This document shows positions 7,929-12,888 of a stretch of 12,888 nt of DNA, one piece after another; within the stretch, counting starts at the first letter, position 1, and each line of letters starts with the position of its first letter. Location of the stretch: contig JAEZEN010000250.1 of assembly GCA_023433185.1 (NCBI GenBank), positions 1-12,888 of the forward strand. Reading direction: 5' to 3'. Both the position numbers and the translations under genes were made by a program. The notes under the pieces were generated by a model, which was not told the DNA's origin, ran no database searches, and worked only from the letters and a program-made list of their open reading frames with translations. The DNA comes from Pseudomonadota bacterium. Lineage in GTDB: Bacteria; Pseudomonadota; Alphaproteobacteria; Rhizobiales; Kaistiaceae.

Positions 7929-8228
7929 TCAGTTCCGGGCCGGGTAATCGACTGGCTCCGCGCCCGCCTCCGCGAAGTCCAGAAGCTTGACGTGCTCGAG
8001 CGAGGCGTCGCACAGGTGGCGGATGCACATCAGCGCCTTTTCGACGCGCGCATAGCGCCAGCCCCTGGCGCGGTCGGCGGCGCGCACATCCGGCCCGTAC
8101 CCATGCGCCTCCGCCTCGTCGAGGAGGTCACGGATCGTCCGCATGGCATAGGCGATCTCGTCTTCGCTGGCGTCGCTGCGTTCCATGCCGACGACGAAGA
8201 CGTTCTCCGCTTCCCGTTCCACCTTCAT
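7929..8228 (-). CDS. Small hypothetical cytoplasmic protein (99 aa)
   Basis: I do not recognise this protein. The start ATG (8228-8226) begins MKVEREAENVFVVGMERSD and is preceded by a GAGG about 9 nt upstream. The frame stays open further upstream, to 8606, but that extension is Arg/Pro-rich, lies antisense to the 8455 gene and has no family look. The 99 residues are acidic and charged, with no signal peptide or membrane segment. Residues about 20-45 (EDEIAYAMRTIRDLLDEAEA) and 60-85 (YARVEKALMCIRHLCDASLE) are heptad-like amphipathic helices, so a small helical bundle is likely. Two Cys (in LMCIRHLC) are spaced CxxxxC. It converges on the protease gene and diverges from the tiny secreted-protein pair. 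Nothing shows its role; a regulator of its neighbours is only one possibility. Confidence 0.6.
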   Translation of the reverse strand: MKVEREAENVFVVGMERSDASEDEIAYAMRTIRDLLDEAEAHGYGPDVRAADRARGWRYARVEKALMCIRHLCDASLEHVKLLDFAEAGAEPVDYPARN

Positions 8229-8454
8229 GGTCACCGTCCTCGTTGCGGGCGTGCAGGGGACCCGCCGTGCGGATGCCGACGCAACCGGTTCCCGCGATCC
8301 GGTCGGACGGTGGGGCATTGTACCGGGACGGTGTTGAAGGGTATCCTCCCGAGCGCCATGCCTTCCGCGCCGCCGCCAGGCGGCCGTCATGCGGAGGGCA
8401 GGCCTTCTAGAAAAGCCGCATTCGGTCGCCGATATCCTCGTCGGAGGGTCGGAG
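8229..8454. other. Divergent intergenic region with candidate minus-strand -10 element
   Basis: This 226-bp region separates the 99-aa minus-strand gene from the tiny secreted-protein genes. On the minus strand TACAAT (8322-8317) is a good -10 hexamer, about 85 nt before the start codon of the minus-strand gene. The matching -35 position holds only a poor GATACC. No convincing rightward promoter is visible; TTGAAG at 8334-8339 lacks a partner. Confidence 0.35.
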
Positions 8455-8754
8455 ATGAATGCGGAGACAAACCTGATGCGGAAACCTCTCGTCCCCCTCT
8501 TGGCCGCCGTGGCCGGCACCTGTTTCGGCGTGGCCGCCGCGGTTGCCGCCGGCAGCGACTCGCCCTCCGACCCGAGGCAGCCGAGCCCCCCGTCCGCCGA
8601 CGGCATCGACGTTCAGGTGCCGGACAGCAACGACCGCGTAGAGACCTACTGGACGGAAGACCGGATGCGCGCCGCCAAGCCGATGCCGACGCCGCGGATC
8701 AAGCGCTCCGAGGCGCCTCCGGCGGCGGACGACGACGGTTCCTCCGGGGAGTGA
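8455..8754 (+). CDS. Tiny secreted proline-rich protein with WTxDxM motif (99 aa)
   Basis: No known family is recognised. GGAGGG at 8443-8448 lies 6 nt before the ATG at 8455, which decides the start; a second ATG at 8476 would remove seven residues and still leave a signal peptide. Residues 11-32 are a hydrophobic segment ending AVAA, a likely signal-peptidase I site, so the mature protein is about 67 residues. It is rich in Pro, Asp and Ser, has no Cys, and is probably disordered. Its central patch TYWTEDRMRAAKPMPTP (64-80) aligns without gaps to the pro-region of the neighbouring protease (residues 41-57), with 8 of 17 residues identical, including W, T, D, M, A and two P. No catalytic-domain residues follow. 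The next gene starts 54 nt downstream in the same direction and probably shares the transcript. A role as protease inhibitor or partner is inference. Confidence 0.7.
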   Translation: MNAETNLMRKPLVPLLAAVAGTCFGVAAAVAAGSDSPSDPRQPSPPSADGIDVQVPDSNDRVETYWTEDRMRAAKPMPTPRIKRSEAPPAADDDGSSGE

Positions 8755-8808
8755 CCGGACCGCGGGGCCGCCTCCTGCCCCTTTCCCGCGCAACTGGAGA
8801 CCGCCCGC

Positions 8809-9003
8809 ATGAAGCCCGCACCCCTGGCCGTCCTGGCCGCATCGCTGCTCGCCGGCATCATGGTGCTTCCTCCGGCGGGGGCGGCGCCGGAGGGCATCGC
8901 CACGATCGGCCCGCCGGAAGCGGGTCGGGCGGCCTGGAGCAACGAGCGGATGCTCGGGGCGCGCGAGCGTCTCAAGGTGATACTGCCGGGCAGCCGCGAA
9001 TGA
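8809..9003 (+). CDS. Tiny secreted protein with WSxExM motif (64 aa)
   Basis: No known family is recognised. GGAG at 8796-8799 lies 9 nt before the ATG at 8809. Residues 1-26 form a signal peptide: basic start, hydrophobic core LAVLAASLLAGIMVL, and AGAA as the likely cut site. About 38 mature residues remain, ending in the basic stretch ARERLKVILPGSRE. Within them AAWSNERMLGA (41-51) repeats the W-[ST]-x-[DE]-x-M-x-x-A motif of the 8455 gene and of the protease pro-region. Codons for the motif differ between the three genes, so the resemblance is at protein level. The gene is second in a two-gene unit and ends 202 nt before iolD. It is too short for family assignment. The good RBS, signal peptide and shared motif are what make it credible as a real gene. 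Confidence 0.62.
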   Translation: MKPAPLAVLAASLLAGIMVLPPAGAAPEGIATIGPPEAGRAAWSNERMLGARERLKVILPGSRE

Positions 9004-9205
9004 TCGCGGCGTAGCCGGTCGGTACCGCCTCGGGCCGCATCCATGCGCCGCCGGAATGTTTGATGACAAGCGATCAAAAATCAGAACGTTTGATACGATA
9101 GACGTTTCCGAGCGCCATGCCCTGATCTATAGTCCCGCGACAAACATGGCCGGGCGTTGCGCCCCGCCGTGGCGGCGCCGAGAAGCCGTGAGGGAGGAAA
9201 ATCCG
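9004..9205 (+). promoter_or_regulatory. Regulatory region upstream of iolD
   Basis: A 202-bp gap whose centre (about 9053-9135) is clearly AT-richer than the surrounding DNA, as expected for a regulated promoter. TATAGT at 9128-9133 is the best -10 hexamer; 17 nt upstream lies TTTCCG (9105-9110), a poor -35. Transcription would start near 9140 with a leader of about 66 nt. The half-sites at 9058-9094 are upstream of this promoter. The GGAA-N6-TTCC motif that I recall for rhizobial IolR (RpiR family) is not present here. Confidence 0.4.
9058..9094. promoter_or_regulatory. Candidate operator: three phased GTTTGAT/ATCAAA half-sites before iolD
   Basis: GTTTGAT occurs at 9058-9064 and again at 9088-9094, exactly 30 bp apart (about three helical turns). 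Between them lies the inverse ATCAAA at 9073-9078. The first and middle sites form TTTGAT-N8-ATCAAA, and the middle and last form ATCAAA-N10-TTTGAT. Such phased dyads upstream of an inducible catabolic operon suggest a dimeric or tetrameric repressor or activator. The regulator is not in this window. Confidence 0.45.
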
Positions 9206-11047
9206 ATGAAGACCGTTCGCCTGACCATGGCGCAGGCCCTGGTGCGCTACCTGACCGCCCAGAAGACCATCGTCGATCGCAAGGAAGTGCCGCTGTTTCC
9301 GGGGGTCTTCGCGATCTTCGGCCACGGCAACGTCACCTGCCTCGGCGAAGCCCTCGAGCCGGTGAGGGACGTGATGCCGACCTGGCGCGGCCAGAACGAG
9401 CAGTCCATGGCGCTCGCCGCGATCGGCTTCAACAAGGCGATGAAGCGCCGGCAGATCATGGTGGCGCTCGCCTCGATCGGGCCCGGCTCGACCAACATGG
9501 TGACGGCGGCCGCTGTGGCGATGGCCAACCGCCTGCCGCTTCTCCTTCTTGGCGGCGATACCTTCGCCAACCGCGCGCCCGACCCGGTGCTGCAGCAGGT
9601 CGAGCAGTTCGGCGACCCGACCATCACCGTCAACGACTGCTTCAAGCCTGTCGTGCGTTACTGGGACCGCATCACCCGGCCGGAGCAGATCATCAACTCC
9701 CTGCCGCAGGCGATCGCGACCATGCTCGATCCGGCAACCTGCGGGCCGGCCTTCATCGGTCTCGCCCAGGACGCCCAGGCCGAGGCCTACGACTATCCGG
9801 CAGCGTTCTTCGACAAGGTCGTGCACCGCATCCCCCGGGCCCGTCCCGACGCGGATTCGATCCGCGAGGCGGTGAAGGTCCTGCGCAAGGCGAAGAAGCC
9901 GCTGATCATCGCCGGCGGCGGCGTCCACTGGTCGCTCGCCAACGAGGCGGTCGCCGCCTTTGCCGAGAAGCACAACGTGCCGGTGGCCGAAACCATCAAC
10001 GGCCGCACGGCGCTCGTCCACGACCATCCGATGAATGTCGGGCCGATCGGTATCAACGGCTCGACCTCGGCGAACAACCTCGCGAAGGACGCCGACGTGA
10101 TCCTCGCCGTCGGCACCCGGCTCCATGACTTCGTGACCGGCTCGTGGACGATCTTCGGGGACGACACCCGCATCATCGGGCTCAACGCGGCGCGCTTCGA
10201 TGCGGTCAAGCACCGCTCGCTCGCCGTCGTCGGCGATGCGCTGGTCGGCATCGAGGAGATGTCGGAGGAACTGACCGACTGGCGCGCCCCCGACAACTGG
10301 GCGAAGCGCGCCGTCAAGGAGTACGCCGCCTGGAACGCGCTGATCGACAAGGTCTCGGGGCCGACCAATGCCGAGGTGCCGAGCTACGCGCAGGTGGTCG
10401 GCGCCATCAACCGCATCTGCGACCCGACCGACCTCGCTCTCACCGCCGCGGGCGGTCTGCCGGGCGAGCTGTGCCAGAACTGGCGCGCCAAGACGGTCGG
10501 CACGTTCGACTGCGAGTTCGGCTATTCCTGCATGGGCTACGAGGTCGCCGGTGCCTGGGGCCAGAAGATGGCCAATCCGGAGCGCGACGTGCTCGCGCTG
10601 ATCGGCGACGGCTCGTACCTGATGATGAACTCCGACATCTATTCGACGGTGCTGACCGGGCACAAGCTGATCGTCGTCGTCATGGACAACGGCGGCTTCG
10701 CCGTCATCAACCGGCTTCAGAACGCCAAGGGGTCGAAGTCCTTCAACAACCTCATCGCGGACAGCAAGATCGAGCAGCTCGTCGAGGTCGACTTCGAGAA
10801 GCACGCCGCCTCGATGGGTGCCCACGCCGAGACGGTCCACTCGATCGGCGATCTCGAGCAGGCCTTCGCCCGCGCCAAGAAGGCGGACCGCACGGCGGTC
10901 ATCGTCATCAAGGTCCAGTCGCACCAGTGGACGCCGGGCGATGCGTGGTGGGAGGTCGGCGTGCCCGAGGTTTCCACCCGGAAGGAAGTCCGCGCCGCCC
11001 GCGCCGACTTCGAGAAGGGCAAGGCGAAGCAGCGCATCGGCGTGTAA
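9206..11047 (+). CDS. iolD: 3D-(3,5/4)-trihydroxycyclohexane-1,2-dione hydrolase (ThDP-dependent)
   Basis: IolD hydrolytically opens the ring of the diketone made by IolE, giving 5-deoxy-glucuronate in cytoplasmic myo-inositol catabolism. The chosen ATG gives MKTVRLTMAQALVRYL and 613 residues, the usual IolD length. GGAGGA at 9193-9198 sits 7 nt upstream; the frame is open to 9056, but that extension is not protein-like. The ThDP-enzyme layout is complete. The N-terminal Pyr domain has conserved E65 in WRGQNEQSMA and GPGSTNMVT (92-100). A central domain with KPLIIAGGGVHWS follows. The C-terminal PP domain has the cofactor motif G467-D-G469 with N495 in VVVMDNGGF, which binds Mg and diphosphate. 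DAWWEVGVPEVS near the end is typical of IolD. iolE begins 32 nt downstream, so the two are likely co-transcribed. No iolC precedes it, unlike the iolCDEB order I recall in rhizobia. Confidence 0.95.
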   Translation: MKTVRLTMAQALVRYLTAQKTIVDRKEVPLFPGVFAIFGHGNVTCLGEALEPVRDVMPTWRGQNEQSMALAAIGFNKAMKRRQIMVALASIGPGSTNMVTAAAVAMANRLPLLLLGGDTFANRAPDPVLQQVEQFGDPTITVNDCFKPVVRYWDRITRPEQIINSLPQAIATMLDPATCGPAFIGLAQDAQAEAYDYPAAFFDKVVHRIPRARPDADSIREAVKVLRKAKKPLIIAGGGVHWSLANEAVAAFAEKHNVPVAETINGRTALVHDHPMNVGPIGINGSTSANNLAKDADVILAVGTRLHDFVTGSWTIFGDDTRIIGLNAARFDAVKHRSLAVVGDALVGIEEMSEELTDWRAPDNWAKRAVKEYAAWNALIDKVSGPTNAEVPSYAQVVGAINRICDPTDLALTAAGGLPGELCQNWRAKTVGTFDCEFGYSCMGYEVAGAWGQKMANPERDVLALIGDGSYLMMNSDIYSTVLTGHKLIVVVMDNGGFAVINRLQNAKGSKSFNNLIADSKIEQLVEVDFEKHAASMGAHAETVHSIGDLEQAFARAKKADRTAVIVIKVQSHQWTPGDAWWEVGVPEVSTRKEVRAARADFEKGKAKQRIGV

Positions 11048-11079
11048 GAACACGGCCCGGGCCGCAAGAGGATTGACGG

Positions 11080-11985
11080 ATGGCGGGACCTATCAAGCTC
11101 GGCGTCGCGCCGATCGCCTGGTCGAACAACGACATGCTCGAACTCGGCGGCGAGACGCCGCTCGAGACCTGCCTCAGGGAGGAGCGAAAGGCCGGCTTCA
11201 CCGGTACCGAGACCGGGGTCAAGTTCCCGATGGACCCGGCGGTCCTCGGCCCGATCCTCAAGAAACACAAGCTCGCGCTGATCTCCGGCTGGTTCTCGGG
11301 CGAACTGCTCAACTCGACCGTCAAGGCCGAGCAGAAGCGCATGATGGCGCAGATCGACACCTACAAGGCGCTCGGCGCCCCCTGCTACGTCTATGCCGAG
11401 ACCACCGGCACCGTTCAGAACAGGATGGACGCGCCCCTGTCGTCGCGTCCGAAGCTGGCGGAAGCCGACTTCCCCGCCTATGGGCGCAAGCTCACCGAGC
11501 TCGCCGAGTGGATGGCCGACTATGGCGTGCCGATGACCTATCACCACCACATGGGGACGATCGTCGAGACGCAGCGCGAGATCGACCTGCTGATGCGCCA
11601 CACCGGCAGGGCAGTCGGCCTGCTGCTGGACACCGGCCACCTGACCTTCGCCGGTGGCGACGTCGTCGAGACGACGCGGAAGCACGGGCGGCGCATCAAC
11701 CACGTCCACTGCAAGGACCTGCGCGCCGACATGCTCCGCCAGGTCCGGCAGAAGGATATGAGCTTCCTCAAGGGCGTGCTGGAGGGCGTCTTCACCGTGC
11801 CGGGCGACGGCTTCATCGATTTCCACGCCTTCGCCCGCACGCTCTTCGACATCGGCTACGAGGGCTGGGTGGTGGTCGAGGCCGAGCAGGATCCGGCCAA
11901 GGCGCCCGCCTATGAGTACGCCCTCATGGGACGCCGCCACCTGACCTCGGCCTTCGAGGCCGCGGGGTATGAGATCGAGGGTTAG
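11080..11985 (+). CDS. iolE: Myo-inosose-2 dehydratase
   Basis: IolE removes water from 2-keto-myo-inositol (scyllo-inosose), the oxidation product of myo-inositol, to give the diketone hydrolysed by IolD. The 301-residue length is normal. AAGAGG at 11066-11071, 8 nt before the ATG, supports the start. The N-terminus [22 protein letters not shown] is a recognisable IolE signature (given here as positions 8-29). The protein is a TIM barrel of the xylose isomerase/AP endonuclease-2 type, with candidate metal and substrate ligands in YHHHMGT (154-160), DTGH (184-187), HVHCKD (208-213) and VVVEAEQD (264-271). It follows iolD by 32 nt and precedes an SDR gene by 61 nt, all in one orientation, pointing to an inositol operon. 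No unusual residue loss is seen. Confidence 0.94.
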   Translation: MAGPIKLGVAPIAWSNNDMLELGGETPLETCLREERKAGFTGTETGVKFPMDPAVLGPILKKHKLALISGWFSGELLNSTVKAEQKRMMAQIDTYKALGAPCYVYAETTGTVQNRMDAPLSSRPKLAEADFPAYGRKLTELAEWMADYGVPMTYHHHMGTIVETQREIDLLMRHTGRAVGLLLDTGHLTFAGGDVVETTRKHGRRINHVHCKDLRADMLRQVRQKDMSFLKGVLEGVFTVPGDGFIDFHAFARTLFDIGYEGWVVVEAEQDPAKAPAYEYALMGRRHLTSAFEAAGYEIEG

Positions 11986-12046
11986 CGAGCCGCGCCCTGC
12001 CATCGCCCCGCGGGACCGTTCGCCCTTTGCCCATGGAGAAGCGAGA

Positions 12047-12880
12047 ATGCCGACCACAAACCTGAAGAAGCAGTTCGCCGGCAAGGTGGCCGTCGTCACC
12101 GGCGGCACGCAGGGTCTCGGCGAGGCGATCGCGCGGATGTTCGCTGATCGCGGCGCTGCCGGGATCGTGATCTGCGGACGCAATGCGAAGAAGGGCAAGG
12201 CGGTTGCCGCCGACATCGGCAAGAACGGCGTCAAGGTGAGGTTCGTCCAGGCCGACCTCTCGAAGGTCGAGGACTGCCGCAAGGTGATCGCCGAGGCCGA
12301 CAAGGCCTTCAAGCGCGTCGATGTGCTGGTCAACGTCGCCGCCAACACGCACCGGGGCACGATCCTCGACACCGCGCCCGAGCTTTTCGACGACATGTTC
12401 GCGATCAATGCCCGCGCCCCGTTCTTCCTGATCCAGGACGCCGCGACGGTGATGCGGCGGGAGAAGATCGCGGGCAGCATCGTCAACATCCAGTCGATGT
12501 CGGCCCACGGCGGCCAGCCCTTCATCACCGCCTACTGCATGTCGAAGGGTGCCCTCGCGATCCTGACGAAGAACGCCGCCTTCTCGCTGATGCCGGACCG
12601 GATCCGGGTCAACGGCCTCAACATCGGCTGGATGGACACGCCGGGCGAGCACGACATCCAGATGCGCTACCATACCGACGACAGGGACTGGCTGAAGAAG
12701 GCCGAGGCCAATCAACCCTTCGGCCGCCTGATCAAGCCGGCGGAGGTGGCCCGCGCGGTCGCCTATCTCGCCAGCGACGAGTCGGGTCTGATGACCGGGG
12801 CGAATGTCGACTTCGACCAGCAGGTGCTGGGCTCGGCGGAATCCGCCCCGCATCCTTCGGCGCGCCTGCCCGACGCCTGA
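12047..12880 (+). CDS. Short-chain dehydrogenase/reductase in the iol operon
   Basis: NAD(P)-dependent oxidoreductase of the classical SDR family, 277 residues, cytoplasmic. GGAG at 12035-12038, 8 nt before the ATG, sets the start ([20 protein letters not shown]); the frame is open from 11969, but that would overlap iolE. The Rossmann cofactor motif TGGTQGLG lies at 18-25. The usual NNAG is changed to NVAAN (96-100). N121 in FAINARAP, S150 or S152, Y163 and K167 (YCMSK) complete the catalytic set. [10 protein letters not shown] (194-203) and a C-terminal FDQQVLG follow, as in SDRs I recall near polyol and inositol genes of rhizobia. The tail beyond residue 262 ([15 protein letters not shown]) looks nonconserved. 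Position after iolE suggests oxidation or reduction of a cyclitol or of its breakdown product. The substrate cannot be read from sequence. Main inositol dehydrogenases (IolG) are of the Gfo/Idh family, so this is not IolG. Confidence 0.87.
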   Translation: MPTTNLKKQFAGKVAVVTGGTQGLGEAIARMFADRGAAGIVICGRNAKKGKAVAADIGKNGVKVRFVQADLSKVEDCRKVIAEADKAFKRVDVLVNVAANTHRGTILDTAPELFDDMFAINARAPFFLIQDAATVMRREKIAGSIVNIQSMSAHGGQPFITAYCMSKGALAILTKNAAFSLMPDRIRVNGLNIGWMDTPGEHDIQMRYHTDDRDWLKKAEANQPFGRLIKPAEVARAVAYLASDESGLMTGANVDFDQQVLGSAESAPHPSARLPDA

Positions 12881-12888
12881 CGCCGGGC

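Noticed and set aside
8455..8554. Possible lipoprotein signal in the 99-aa secreted protein (Cys in VAGTCFG)
   Set aside because: The residue before Cys is Thr, not Gly, Ala or Ser, and the Cys sits inside the hydrophobic core. A signal-peptidase I site at AVAA fits better.
8229..8606. Upstream extension of the minus-strand 99-aa gene to a 225-residue protein
   Set aside because: The extension is Arg/Pro-rich, runs antisense through the 8455 gene, and has no ribosome binding site. The ATG at 8228 has one.
9074..11053. 659-codon minus-strand open frame opposite iolD
   Set aside because: It is antisense to a clear IolD, is rich in Arg, His, Asp and Gly as is typical of shadow frames, and lacks a ribosome binding site.
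11119..11139. AWSNNDML in IolE resembles the AWSNERML patch of the 64-aa secreted protein
   Set aside because: This is a conserved IolE active-site segment in a cytoplasmic TIM-barrel enzyme. The likeness to the secreted motif is taken as coincidence.
1..12888. tRNA or rRNA genes, CRISPR repeats, insertion sequences, attachment sites
   Set aside because: I saw no clover-leaf, regularly spaced repeat, transposase or integrase motif, or terminal inverted repeat on either strand.

Overview
The window looks like a chromosomal segment of a high-GC alphaproteobacterium, most likely Hyphomicrobiales/Rhizobiales-like. The reasons are strong G/C bias at third codon positions (it leaves long spurious open frames on the opposite strands), an RNase E with a large acidic insert in its S1 domain, the neighbourhood rne / AmiC-type amidase / PBP1A, and an inositol-catabolism cluster. 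I made no database comparison; all family calls come from motifs and recalled family knowledge.

Left part (1-6568), RNA turnover and cell wall. The 3'-truncated RNase E gene (rne) runs leftward from 2124 out of the window. A 612-bp divergent intergenic region follows. It holds a candidate rne promoter that would give a leader of about 450 nt with two perfect hairpins. Rightward come an exported N-acetylmuramoyl-L-alanine amidase (2737-3978) and a bifunctional class A penicillin-binding protein, PBP1A (4148-6568). Together these two cut and build peptidoglycan.

Middle part (6569-9003), an accessory-looking stretch of small and secreted proteins. It holds a secreted trypsin-like serine protease with a TTG start (6892-7842), a convergent 99-aa cytoplasmic protein of unknown function (7929-8228, minus strand), and two tandem tiny secreted proteins (8455-8754 and 8809-9003). 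The headline observation is here. Both tiny exported proteins and the pro-region of the protease share a short tryptophan motif, W-[ST]-x-[DE]-x-M-x-x-A. Between the protease and the 99-aa secreted protein it extends to 8 identities in 17 positions. The tiny proteins could be stand-alone versions of the protease pro-segment, for example inhibitors, chaperones or partners acting in trans. This is an inference.

Right part (9004-12888), inositol catabolism. An AT-richer intergenic region with three phased GTTTGAT/ATCAAA half-sites precedes iolD (9206-11047), iolE (11080-11985) and a short-chain dehydrogenase/reductase (12047-12880). All three are closely spaced, each has a good ribosome binding site, and they probably form one operon. 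IolE dehydrates 2-keto-myo-inositol and IolD opens the ring of the product. The SDR is probably an accessory polyol or cyclitol oxidoreductase. No tRNA, rRNA, CRISPR array, insertion sequence or phage gene was seen.
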